Shown here: one piece after another, positions 1 through 11,950 of the stretch
Numbering within the stretch: the first letter of the stretch is position 1
Layout: each line of letters begins with the position of its first letter
The notes under the pieces: model-generated
Database searches by the model: none
Told to the model about the DNA's origin: nothing
Seen by the model: the letters and a program-made list of their open reading frames with translations, nothing else
Translations under genes and position numbers: made by a program
Source of the DNA: Ptiloglossa arizonensis
Taxonomy: Eukaryota > Arthropoda > Insecta > Hymenoptera > Colletidae
Length of the DNA: 64,000 nucleotides
Direction: 5' to 3'
Assembly (NCBI RefSeq): GCF_051014685.1
Contig: NW_027478420.1
Coordinates: forward strand, 1 to 64,000

Positions 1-187
1 AAAATTTTTTGCACTTCTGCTGCTCCAGTCGCTTAACCAGAATGGCCTATGGGAAAAATACACATACCGTTGTAATCGGGCGAGTTTCTACTTTCAGATG
101 CAATACGAATTTTTGGGTTATGTCAATCCGTTCGCGACATATGGGAGTTTGAAGCTAAGAAATGGTTGAGAAGACAACAAATTTTTC

Positions 188-364
188 GCACTTCTGCTGC
201 TCCAAACGCTTAACAAGAATGGCCTAGGGAAAAAATACACATACCGTTGTAATCGGGCGAGTTTCTACTTTCAGATGCAATAGGAATTTTCGGGTTATGT
301 CAGTCTGTTCGCGTGATATGGGAGTTTGAAGCTAAGAAATGGTTGGAAAGACATCAAATTTTTC
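188..364 (+). repeat. Representative 177-bp satellite monomer
   Basis: This copy shows the monomer landmarks, numbered from its first base. A CTTCTGCTGCTCC block lies near 4-16. A GGCCTAGG block holding the palindrome CCTAGG is near 34-41. An A-tract sits near 43-48 and GTTGTAATCGGGCGAG near 59-74. A T-tract after GGAA is near 97-104, followed by the variable GGGTTAGGTCAATCC near 105-119. The CENP-B-box-like 17-mer occupies 120-136, and an AGCTAAGAAATGGTTGAG block lies near 143-160. The copy closes with an AAATTTTTC tract. A typical monomer is about 42% G+C. Variation concentrates at about 76-102 (GATGCAATAGG, GACGCAGCAGG, GACGCAATAGC, GATGCAATACG), at 105-112 and at 155-165. The choice of base 1 is arbitrary. 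Confidence 0.95.
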
Positions 365-420
365 GCAATTCTGCTGCTCCAAACGCTTAACCAGAATGGC
401 CTAGGGGGAAAACACACATA

Positions 421-3400
421 CCGTTGTAATCGGGCGAGTTTCTACCTTCAGATGCAATTGAAATTTTTGGGTTAGGTCAATCCGTTCGCGAGATATGGGT
501 GTCTGAAGCTAAGAAATGGTTTACAAGACAACAAATTTTTTGCACTTCTGCTGCTCCAGTCGCTTAACCAGAATGGCCTATGGGAAAAATACACATACCG
601 TTGTAATCGGGCGAGTTTCTACTTTCAGATGCAATACGAATTTTTGGGTTAGGTCAATCCGTTCGCGACATATGGGAGTTTGATGCTAAGAAATGGTTGA
701 GAAGACAACAAATTTTTCGCACTTCTGCTGCTCCAAACGCTTAACCAGAATGGCCTAGGGAAAAAATACACATACCGTTGTAACCGGACGAGTTTCTATT
801 TTCAGACGCAATAGCAATTTTTGGGTTAGGTCAATCCGTTCGCGAGATATGGGAGTTTGAAGCTAAGAAATGGTTGAGAAGGTAACAAATTTTTCGCACT
901 TCTGCTGCTCCAATCGCTTAACCAGAATGGCCTAGGGAAAAAATACACATACCGTTGTAGTCGGGCGAGTTTCTACTTTCAGATGCAATAGGAATTTTTG
1001 GCTTAGGTCAATCCGTTCGCGAGATATGGGAGTTTGAAGCTAAGAAATGGTGAGAAGGTAACAAATTCTTCGCACTTCTGCTGCTCCAATCGCTTAACCA
1101 GAATGGCCTAGGGAAAAAATACACATACCGTTGTAATCGGGCGAGTTTCTACTTTCAGATGCAATAGGAATATTTGGGTTCGGTCAATCCGTTCGCGAGA
1201 TATGGGAGTTTGTAGCTAAGAAATTGTAGAGAAGACAACAAATTTTTCGCACTTCTGCTGCTCCAAACGCTTAACCAGAATGGCCTAGGGGAAAAATACA
1301 CATACCGTTGTAATCGGGCGAGTTTCTACCTTCAGATGCAATAGGAATATTTGGGTTCGGTCAATCCGTTCGCGAGATATGGGAGTTTGAAGCTAAGAAA
1401 TTGTAGAGAAGGCAACAAATTTTTCGCAATTCTGTTGCTCCAAACGCTTAACCGGAATGGCCAAGGGAAAAAATACACATGCCGTTGTAATCGAGAGAGT
1501 TTCTACTTTCAGACGCAGCAGGAATTTCTGTGTTTGGTCAATCCGTTCGCGAGATATGGGACTTTGAAGCTACGAAATGGTTGACAAGACAACAAATTTT
1601 TTACACTTCTGCTGCTCCAGTCGTTTAACCAGAATGGCCTATGGGAAAAATACACATACCGTTGTAATCGGGCGAGTTTGTACTTTCAGATGCAATAGGA
1701 ATTTTTGGGTTAGGTCAATCCGTTCGCGACATATGGGAGTTTGAAGCTAAGAAATGGTTGAGAAGACAACAAATTTTTCGCACTTCTGCTGCTCCAAACG
1801 CTTAACCAGAATGGCCTAGGGGAAAAATACACATACCGTTGTAATCGGGCGAGTTTCTACCTTCAGATGCAATAGGAATTTTTGGGTTAGGTCAATCCGT
1901 TCGCCAGATATGGGAGTTTGAAGCTAAGAAATGGTTGAGAAGACAACAAATTTTTCGCACTTCTGCTGCTCCAACCGCTTAACCAGAATGGCCTAGGGAA
2001 AAAATACACATACCGTTGTAACAGGACGAGTTTCTATTTTCAGACGCAATAGCAATTTGTGGGTTTGGTCAATCCGTTCGCGAGATATGGGACTTTGAAG
2101 CTACGAAATGGTTGACAAGACAACAAATTTTTTACGCTTCTGCTGCTCCAGTCGTTTAACCAGAATGGCCTATGGGAAAAATACACATACCGTTGTAATC
2201 GGGCGAGTTTGTACTTTCAGATGCAATACGAATTTTTGGGTTAGGTCAATCCGTTCGCGACATATGGGAGTTTGAAGCTAAGAAATGGTTGAGAAGACAA
2301 CAAATTTTTCGTACTTCTGCTGCTCCGAACGCTTAACCAGAATAGCCTAGGGAAAAAATACACATACCATTGTAACCGGACGAGTTTCTACTTTCAGACG
2401 CAGCAGGCATTTCTGTGTTTGGTCAATCCGTTCGCGAGATATGGGACTTTGAAGCTAAGAAATGGTTTACAAGACAACAAACTTTTTGCACTTCTGCTGC
2501 TCCAGTCGCTTAACCAGAATGGCCTATGGGAAAAATACACATACCGTTGTAATCGGGCGAGTTTCTACTTTCAGATGCAATACGAATTTTTGGGTTAGGT
2601 CAATCCGTTCGCGACATATGGGAGTTTGAAGCTAAGAAATGGTTGAGAAGACAACAAATTTTTCGCACTTCTGCTGCTCCAAACGCTTAACCAGAATGGC
2701 CTAGGGAAAAAATACACATACCGTTGTAATCGGGCGAGTTTCTACTTTCAGATGCAATAGGAATTTTAGGGTTAGGTCAGTCTGTTCGCGAGATATGGGA
2801 GTTTGAAGCTAAGAAATGGTTGGAAAGACATCAAATTTTTCGCAATTCTGCTGCTCCAAACGCTTAACCAGAATGGCCTAGGGGAAACATACACATACCG
2901 TTGTATTCGGGCGAGTTTCTACCTTCAGATGCAATAGGAATTTTTGGGTTAGGTCAATCCGTTCGCCAGATATGGGAGTTTAAAGCTAAGAAATGGTTGA
3001 GAAGACAACAAATTTTTCGCACTTCTGCTGCTCCAACCGCTTAACCAGAATAGCCTAGGAAAAAATACACATACCGTTGTAACCGACGAGTTTCTATTTT
3101 CAGACGCAATAGCAATTTGTGGGGTAGGTCAATCCGTTCGCGAGATATGGGAGTTTGAAGCTAAGAAATGGTTGAGAAGACAACAAATTTTTCGCACTTC
3201 TGCTGCTCCAAACGCTTAACCAGAATGGCCTAGGGAAAAAATACACATACCGTTGTAATCGGGCGAGTTTCTACTTTCAGATGCAATAGGAATATTTGGG
3301 TTCGGTCAATCCGTTCGCGAGATATGGGAGTTTGAAGCTAAGAAATTGTAGAGAAGACAACAAATTTTTCGCACTTCTGCTGCTCCAAACGCTTAACCAG

Positions 3401-3957
3401 AATGGCCTAGGGGAAAAATACACATACCGTTGTAATCGGGCGAGTTTCTACCTTCAGATGCAATAGGAATTTTTGGGTTAGGTCAATCCGTTCGCCAGAT
3501 ATGGGAGTTTGAAGCTAAGAAATGGTTGAGAAGACAACAAATTTTTCGCACTTCCGCTGCTCCAACCGCTTAACCAGAATGGCCTAGGGAAAAAATACAC
3601 ATACCGTTGTACCCGGACGAGTTTCTATTTTCAGACGCAATAGCAATTTGTGGGTTAGGTCAATCCGTTCGCGAGATATGGGAGTTTGAAGCTAAGAAAT
3701 GGTTGAGAAGGTAACAAATTTTTCGCACTTCTGCTGCTCCAATCGCTTAACCAGAATGGCCTAGGGAAAAAATACACATACCGTTGTAATCGGGCGAGTT
3801 TCTACTTTCAGATGCAATAGGAATTTTTGGGTTAGGTCAATCCGTTCGCGAGATATGGGAGTTTGAAGCTAAGAAATGATTGAGAAGGCAACAAATTTTT
3901 CGCAATTCTGTTGCTCCAAACGCTTAACCGGAATGGCCAACGGAAAAAATACACATG
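421..3957 (+). repeat. 20-monomer higher-order repeat, copy 1 (3,537 bp)
   Basis: This block recurs immediately downstream at an offset of 3,537 bp, which is 20 monomers minus 3 bp. Rare variants coincide in both copies: GCAATTGAAATTT near 455, GAGTTTGATGC near 676 and the one-base-short monomer at 896-1071. The reading frame at 1351-1584 has the same translation as the one at 4888-5121. Identity with copy 2 begins at 421, after the sequence ATA; the second copy has ATG before the same point. Near 3055-3095 this copy is 2 bp shorter than its partner. The near-identity suggests a recent duplication. Confidence 0.93.
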
Positions 3958-6900
3958 CCGTTGTAATCGGGCGAGTTTCTACCTTCAGATGCAATTGAAA
4001 TTTTTGGGTTAGGTCAATCCGTTCGCGAGATATGGGTGTCTGAAGCTAAGAAATGGTTTACAAGACAACAAATTTTTTGCACTTCTGCTGCTCCAGTCGC
4101 TTAACCAGAATGGCCTATGGGAAAAATACACATACCGTTGTAATCGGGCGAGTTTCTACTTTCAGATGCAATACGAATTTTTGGGTTAGGTCAATCCGTT
4201 CGCGACATATGGGAGTTTGATGCTAAGAAATGGTTGAGAAGACAACAAATTTTTCGCACTTCTGCTGCTCCAAACGCTTAACCAGAATGGCCTAGGGAAA
4301 AAATACACATACCGTTGTAACCGGACGAGTTTCTATTTTCAGACGCAATAGCAATTTTTGGGTTAGGTCAATCCGTTCGCGAGATATGGGAGTTTGAAGC
4401 TAAGAAATGTTTGAGAAGGTAACAAATTTTTCGCACTTCTGCTGCTCCAATCGCTTAACCAGAATGGCCTAGGGAAAAAATACACATACCGTTGTAGTCG
4501 GGCGAGTTTCTACTTTCAGATGCAATAGGAATTTTTGGCTTAGGTCAATCCGTTCGCGAGATATGGGAGTTTGAAGCTAAGAAATGGTGAGAAGGTAACA
4601 AATTCTTCGCACTTCTGCTGCTCCAATCGCTTAACCAGAATGGCCTAGGGAAAAAATACACATACCGTTGTAATCGGGCGAGTTTCTACTTTCAGATGCA
4701 ATAGGAATATTTGGGTTCGGTCAATCCGTTCGCGAGATATGGGAGTTTGTAGCTAAGAAATTGTAGAGAAGACAACAAATTTTTCGCACTTCTGCTGCTC
4801 CAAACGCTTAACCAGAATGGCCTAGGGGAAAAATACACATACCGTTGTAATCGGGCGAGTTTCTACCTTCAGATGCAATAGGAATATTTGGGTTCGGTCA
4901 ATCCGTTCGCGAGATATGGGAGTTTGAAGCTAAGAAATTGTAGAGAAGGCAACAAATTTTTCGCAATTCTGTTGCTCCAAACGCTTAACCGGAATGGCCA
5001 AGGGAAAAAATACACATGCCGTTGTAATCGAGAGAGTTTCTACTTTCAGACGCAGCAGGAATTTCTGTGTTTGGTCAATCCGTTCGCGAGATATGGGACT
5101 TTGAAGCTACGAAATGGTTGACAAGACAACAAATTTTTTACACTTCTGCTGCTCCAGTCGTTTAACCAGAATGGCCTATGGGAAAAATACACATACCGTT
5201 GTAATCGGGCGAGTTTGTACTTTCAGATGCAATAGGAATTTTTGGGTTAGGTCAATCCGTTCGCGACATATGGGAGTTTGAAGCTAAGAAATGGTTGAGA
5301 AGACAACAAATTTTTCGCACTTCTGCTGCTCCAAACGCTTAACCAGAATGGCCTAGGGGAAAAATACACATACCGTTGTAATCGGGCGAGTTTCTACCTT
5401 CAGATGCAATAGGAATTTTTGGGTTAGGTCAATCCGTTCGCCAGATATGGGAGTTTGAAGCTAAGAAATGGTTGAGAAGACAACAAATTTTTCGCAATTC
5501 TGCTGCTCCAACCGCTTAACCAGAATGGCCTAGGGAAAAAATACACATACCGTTGTAACAGGACGAGTTTCTATTTTCAGACGCAATAGCAATTTGTGGG
5601 TTTGGTCAATCCGTTCGCGAGATATGGGACTTTGAAGCTACGAAATGGTTGACAAGACAACAAATTTTTTACGCTTCTGCTGCTCCAGTCGTTTAACCAG
5701 AATGGCCTATGGGAAAAATACACATACCGTTGTAATCGGGCGAGTTTGTACTTTCAGATGCAATACGAATTTTTGGGTTAGGTCAATCCGTTCGCGACAT
5801 ATGGGAGTTTGAAGCTAAGAAATGGTTGAGAAGACAACAAATTTTTCGTACTTCTGCTGCTCCGAACGCTTAACCAGAATAGCCTAGGGAAAAAATACAC
5901 ATACCATTGTAACCGGACGAGTTTCTACTTTCAGACGCAGCAGGCATTTCTGTGTTTGGTCAATCCGTTCGCGAGATATGGGACTTTGAAGCTAAGAAAT
6001 GGTTTACAAGACAACAAACTTTTTGCACTTCTGCTGCTCCAGTCGCTTAACCAGAATGGCCTATGGGAAAAATACACATACCGTTGTAATCGGGCGAGTT
6101 TCTACTTTCAGATGCAATACGAATTTTTGGGTTAGGTCAATCCGTTCGCGACATATCGGAGTTTGAAGCTAAGAAATGGTTGAGAAGACAACAAATTTTT
6201 CGCACTTCTGCTGCTCCAAACGCTTAACCAGAATGGCCTAGGGAAAAAATACACATACCGTTGTAATCGGGCGAGTTTCTACTTTCAGATGCAATAGGAA
6301 TTTTAGGGTTAGGTCAGTCTGTTCGCGAGATATGGGAGTTTGAAGCTAAGAAATGGTTGGAAAGACATCAAATTTTTCGCAATTCTGCTGCTCCAAACGC
6401 TTAACCAGAATGGCCTAGGGGAAACATACACATACCGTTGTATTCGGGCGAGTTTCTACCTTCAGATGCAATAGGAATTTTTGGGTTAGGTCAATCCGTT
6501 CGCCAGATATGGGAGTTTAAAGCTAAGAAATGGTTGAGAAGACAACAAATTTTTCGCACTTCTGCTGCTCCAACCGCTTAACCAGAATAGCCTAGGGAAA
6601 AAATACACATACCGTTGTAACCGGACGAGTTTCTATTTTCAGACGCAATAGCAATTTGTGGGGTAGGTCAATCCGTTCGCGAGATATGGGAGTTTGAAGC
6701 TAAGAAATGGTTGAGAAGACAACAAATTTTTCGCACTTCTGCTGCTCCAAACGCTTAACCAGAATGGCCTAGGGAAAAAATACACATACCGTTGTAATCG
6801 GGCGAGTTTCTACTTTCAGATGCAATAGGAATATTTGGGTTCGGTCAATCCGTTCGCGAGATATGGGAGTTTGAAGCTAAGAAATTGTAGAGAAGACAAC

Positions 6901-7507
6901 AAATTTTTCGCACTTCTGCTGCTCCAAACGCTTAACCAGAATGGCCTAGGGGAAAAATACACATACCGTTGTAATCGGGCGAGTTTCTACCTTCAGATGC
7001 AATAGGAATTTTTGGGTTAGGTCAATCCGTTCGCCAGATATGGGAGTTTGAAGCTAAGAAATGGTTGAGAAGACAACAAATTTTTCGCACTTCCGCTGCT
7101 CCAACCGCTTAACCAGAATGGCCTAGGGAAAAAATACACATACCGTTGTACCCGGACGAGTTTCTATTTTCAGACGCAATAGCAATTTGTGGGTTAGGTC
7201 AATCCGTTCGCGAGATATGGGAGTTTGAAGCTAAGAAATGGTTGAGAAGGTAACAAATTTTTCGCACTTCTGCTGCTCCAATCGCTTAACCAGAATGGCC
7301 TAGGGAAAAAATACACATACCGTTGTAATCGGGCGAGTTTCTACTTTCAGATGCAATAGGAATTTTTGGGTTAGGTCAATCCGTTCGCGAGATATGGGAG
7401 TTTGAAGCTAAGAAATGATTGAGAAGGCAACAAATTTTTCGCAATTCTGTTGCTCCAAACGCTTAACCGGAATGGCCAACGGAAAAAATACACATGCCGT
7501 TGTAATC
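3958..7507 (+). repeat. 20-monomer higher-order repeat, copy 2
   Basis: This is the tandem partner of the block starting at 421, at an offset of 3,537 bp rising to 3,539 bp after two single-base differences. Its left edge is a hybrid monomer: bases up to about 3957 carry ACCGGAATGGCCAACGG and ACACATGCCG, while from 3958 the sequence follows position 421. The junction is therefore visible inside one monomer, as expected of unequal crossover between two different monomers. Identity with copy 1 ends near 7508, where TAATCGAGAGAG replaces TAATCGGGCGAG. The frame at 4888-5121 is a repeat by-product and not a gene. Confidence 0.92.
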
Positions 7508-8930
7508 GAGAGAGTTTCTACTTTCAGACGCAGCAGGAATTTCTGTGTTTGGTCAATCCGTTCGCGAGATATGGGACTTTGAAGCTACGAAATGGTTGAC
7601 AAGACAACAAATTTTTTACACTTCTGCTGCTCCAGTCGTTTAACCAGAATGGCCTATGGGAAAAATACACATACCGTTGTAATCGGGCGAGTTTCTACTT
7701 TCAGATGCAATACGAATTTTTGGGTTAGGTCAATCCGTTCGCGACATATGGGAGTTTGAAGCTAAGAAATGGTTGAGAAGACAACAAATTTTTCGCACTT
7801 CTGCTGCTCCAAACGCTTAACCAGAATGGCCTAGGGGAAAAATACACATACCGTTGTAATCGGGCGAGTTTCTACCTTCAGATGCAATAGGAATTTTTGG
7901 GTTAGGTCAATCCGATCGCCAGATATGGGAGTTTGAAGCTAAGAAATGGTTGAGAAGACAACAAATTTTTCGCACTTCTGCTGCTCCAACCGCTTAACCA
8001 GAATGGCCTAGGGAAAAAATACACATACCGTTGTAACAGGACGAGTTTCTATTTTCAGACGCAATAGCAATTTGTGGGTTAGGTCAATCCGTTCGCGAGA
8101 TATGGGAGTTTGAAGCTAAGAAATGGTTGAGAAGACAACAAATTTTTCGTACTTCTGCTGCTCCGAACGCTTAACCAGAATAGCCTAGGGAAAAAATACA
8201 CATACCGTTGTAACCGGACGAGTTTCTACTTTCAGACGCAGCAGGAATTTCTGTGTTTGGTCAATCCGTTCGCGAGATATGGGACTTTGAAGCTAAGAAA
8301 TGGTTTACAAGACAACAAACTTTTTGCACTTCTGCTGCTCCAGTCGCTTAACCAAAATGGCCTATGGGAAAAATACACATACCGTTGTAATCGGGCGAGT
8401 TTCTACTTTCAGATGCAATACGAATTTTTGGGTTAGGTCAGTCTGTTCGCGAGATATGGGAGTTTGAAGCTAAGAAATGGTTGGAAAGACATCAAATTTT
8501 TCGCAATTCTGCTGCTCCAAACGCTTAACCAGAATGGCCTAGGGGAAACATACACATACCGTTGTATTCGGGCGGGTTTCTACCTTCAGATGCAATAGGA
8601 ATTTTTGGGTTATGTCAATCCGTTCGCCAGATATGGGAGTTTGAAGCTAAGAAATGGTTGAGAAGACAACAAATTTTTCGCACTTCTGCTGCTCCAACCG
8701 CTTAACCAGAATAGCCTAGGGAAAAAATACACATACCGTTGTAACCGGACGAGTTTCTATTTTCAGACGCAATAGCAATTTGTGGGGTAGGTCAATCCGT
8801 TCGCGAGATATGGGAGTTTGAAGCTAAGAAATGGTTGAGAAGACAACAAATTTTTCGCACTTCTGCTGCTCCAAACGCTTAACCAGAATGGCCTAGGGAA
8901 AAAATACACATACCGTTGTAATCGGGCGAG
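7508..8930 (+). repeat. Contracted third copy of the 20-monomer unit
   Basis: From 7506 the sequence follows copy 2 at an offset of 2,478 bp (TCGAGAG at 5028 and 7506), which is exactly 14 monomers. The offset then steps to 2,301 bp (13 monomers; TTCGTAC at 5845 and 8146) and to 2,124 bp (12 monomers; CAGTCT at 6315 and 8439). Each step is the loss of exactly one monomer relative to copy 2. Some point differences are private, for example CCGATCGCC near 7913. The block is thus a shortened relative of the two full copies to its left. Confidence 0.8.
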
Positions 8931-8944
8931 TTTCTACTTTCAGA

Positions 8945-11900
8945 CGCAGCAGGAATTTCTGGGTTTGGTCTATCCGTTCGCGAGATATGGGACTTTGAAG
9001 CTGAGAAATAGTTAAGAAGACAACAAATTTTTCGCAATTCTGCTGCTCCAAACGCTTAACCAGAATGGCCTAGGGGAAAAATACACATACTGATTGAGTC
9101 GGGCGAGTTTCTACTCTCAGACGCAGCAGAAATTTTTGGGTTAGGTCAATCTGTTCGCGAGATATGGGAGTTTGAAGCCAAGAAATGGTTGAGAAGGAAA
9201 CAAATTTTTCGCACTTCTGCTGCTCCAGTCGCTTACCAGAATGGCCTAGGGGGAAAATACACATACCGTTGTAATCGGGCGAGTTTCTACTTTCAGATGC
9301 AATAGGAATTTTTGGGTTAGGTCAATCCTTTCGCGAGATATGGGAGTTTGAAGCTAAGAAATGATTGAGAAGGCAACAAATTTTTCGCACTTCTGTTGCT
9401 CCAAACGCTTAACCGGAATTGCCTAGGGAAAAAATACACATACCGTTGTAATCGGGCGAGTTTCTACTTTCAGATGCAATAGGAATTTTTGGGTTAAGTC
9501 AATCCGTTCGCGAGATATGGGAGTTTGAAGCTAAGAAATGATTGAGGAGGCAACAAATTTTTCGCACTTCTGCTGCTCCAGTCGCTTACCAGAATGGCCT
9601 AGGGGGAAAATACACATACCGTTGTAATCGGGCGAGTTTCTACTTTCAGATGCAATAGCAATTTTTGGGTTAGGTCAATCCGTTCGCGACATATGGGAGT
9701 TTGAAGCTAAGAAATGGTTGAGAAGACATCAAATTTTTCGCACTTCTGCTACTCCAAACGCTTAACCAGAATGGCCTAGGGAAAAAATACACATACCGTT
9801 GTAATCGGGCGAGTTTCTACCTTCAGATGCAATTGGAATTTTTGGGTTAGGTCAATCCGTTCGCGAGATATGGGTGTCTGAAGCTAAGAAATGGTTTACA
9901 AGACAACAAATTTTTTGCACTTCTGCTGCTCCAGTCGCTTAACCAGAATGGCCTATGGGAAAAATACACATACCGTTGTAATCGGGCGAGTTTCTACTTT
10001 CAGATGCAATACGAATTTTTGGGTTAGGTCAATCCGTTCGCGACATATGGGAGTTTGAAGCTAAGAAATGGTTGAGAAGACAACAAATTTTTCGCACTTC
10101 GGCTGCTCCAAACGCTTAACCAGAATGGCCTAGGTAAAAAATACACATACCGTTGTAACCGGACGAGTTTCTATTTTCAGACGCAATAGCAATTTTTGGG
10201 TTAGGTCAATCCGTTCGCGAGATATGGGAGTTTGAAGCTAAGAAATGGTTGAGAAGGTAACAAATTTTTCGCACTTCTGCTGCTCCAATCGCTTAACCAG
10301 AATGGCCTATGGAAAAAATACACATACCGTTGTAATCGGGCGAGTTTCTACTTTCAGATGCAATAGGAATTTTTGGCTTAGGTCAATCCGTTCGCGAGAT
10401 ATGGGAGTTTGAAGCTAAGAAATGGTGAGAAGGTAACAAATTTTTCGCACTTCTGCTGCTCCAATCGCTTAACCAGAATGGCCTAGGGAAAAAATACACA
10501 TACCGTTGTAATCGGGCGAGTTTCTACTTTCAGATGCAATAGGAATATTTGGGTTCGGTCAATCCGTTCGCGAGATATGGGAGTTTGAAGCTAAGAAATT
10601 GTAGAGAAGACAACAAATTTTTCGCACTTCTGCTGCTCCAAACGCTTAACCAGAATGGCCTAGGGGAAAAATACACATACCGTTGTAATCGGGCGAGTTT
10701 CTACCTTCAGATGCAATAGGAATTTTTGGGTTAGGTCAATCCGTTCGCCAGATATGGGAGTTTGAAGCTAAGAAATGGTTGAGAAGACAACAAATTTTTC
10801 GCACTTCCGCTGCTCCAACCGCTTAACCAGAATGGCCTAGGGAAAAAATACACATACCGTTGTACCCGGACGAGTTTCTATTTTCAGACGCAATAGCAAT
10901 TTGTGGGTTAGGTCAATCCGTTCGCGAGATATGGGAGTTTGAAGCTAAGAAATGGTTGAGAAGGTAACAAATTTTTCGCACTTCTGCTGCTCCAATCGCT
11001 TAACCAGAATGGCCTAGGGAAAAAATACACATACCGTTGGAATCGGGCGAGTTTCTACTTTCAGATGCAATAGGAATTTTTGGGTTAGGTCAATCCGTTC
11101 GCGAGATATGGGAGTTTGAAGCTAAGAAATGATTGAGAAGGCAACAAATTTTTCGCAATTCTGTTGCTCCAAACGCTTAACCGGAATGGCCAAGGGAAAA
11201 AATACACATGCCGTTGTAATCGAGAGAGTTTCTACTTTCAGACGCAGCAGGAATTTCTGTGTTTGGTCAATCCGTTCGCGAGATATGGGACTTTGAAGCT
11301 ACGAAATGGTTGACAAGACAACAAATTTTTTACACTTCTGCTGCTCCAGTCGTTTAACCAGAATGGCCTAGGGAAAAAATACACATACCGTTGTAATCGG
11401 GCGAATTTCTACTTTCAGATGCAATAGGAATTTTAGGGTTAGGTCAGTCTGTTCGCGAGATATGGGAGTTTGAAGCTAAGAAATGGTTGGAAAGACATCA
11501 AATTTTTCGCAATTCTGCTGCTCCAAACGCTTAACCAGAATGGCCTAGGGGAAACATACACATACCGTTGTATTCGGGCGAGTTTCTACCTTCAGATGCA
11601 ATAGGAATTTTTGGGTTAGGTCAATCCGTTCGCCAGATATGGGAGTTTGAAGCTAAGAAATGGTTGAGAAGACAACAAATTTTTCGCACTTCGGCTGCTC
11701 CAACCGCTTAACCAGAATAGCCTAGGGAAAAAATACACATACCGTTGTAACCGGACGAGTTTCTATTTTCAGACGCAATAGCAATTTGTGGGGTAGGTCA
11801 ATCCGTTCGCGAGATATGGGAGTTTGAAGCTAAGAAATGGTTGAGAAGACAACAAATTTTTCGCACTTCTGCTGCTCCAAACGCTTAACCAGAATGGCCT

Positions 11901-11950
11901 AGGGAAAAAATACACATACCGTTGTAATCGGGCGAGTTTCTACTTTCAGA
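8945..11950 (+). repeat. HOR unit opened by marker monomer pair (3,006 bp)
   Basis: The unit begins with a recognisable pair of monomers. The first carries CGCAGCAGGAATTTCTGGG, then GGTCTATCC and GAAATAGTTAAGAAG. The second carries CTGATTGAGTC in place of CCGTTGTAATC and AAGCCAAG in place of AAGCTAAG. The same pair opens the next unit at 11951, which is 3,006 bp (17 monomers minus 3 bp) away. The remainder of the unit repeats monomer types seen in the 1-7.5 kb region. The minus-strand frame at 9070-9264 lies inside the second marker monomer and is not a gene. Confidence 0.85.

Noticed and set aside
105..120. GGGTTA-type motifs as a telomere tract
   Set aside because: Each monomer has only one GGGTTAGG-like piece embedded in other sequence; there is no run of telomere units.
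1351..1584. Open frame of 77 codons, with the same translation at 4888-5121
   Set aside because: The frame is made of satellite monomers, the peptide itself repeats with a 59-residue period, and the two copies are simply the two halves of the 3,537-bp duplication. It has no start context or protein-family features.
9070..9264. Minus-strand 64-codon frame, with relatives at 12076, 20038, 27466, 29589, 41797 and 56129
   Set aside because: It marks the CTGATTGAG monomer, in which the usual minus-strand stops are lost. It recurs only because that monomer was copied with the HOR units.
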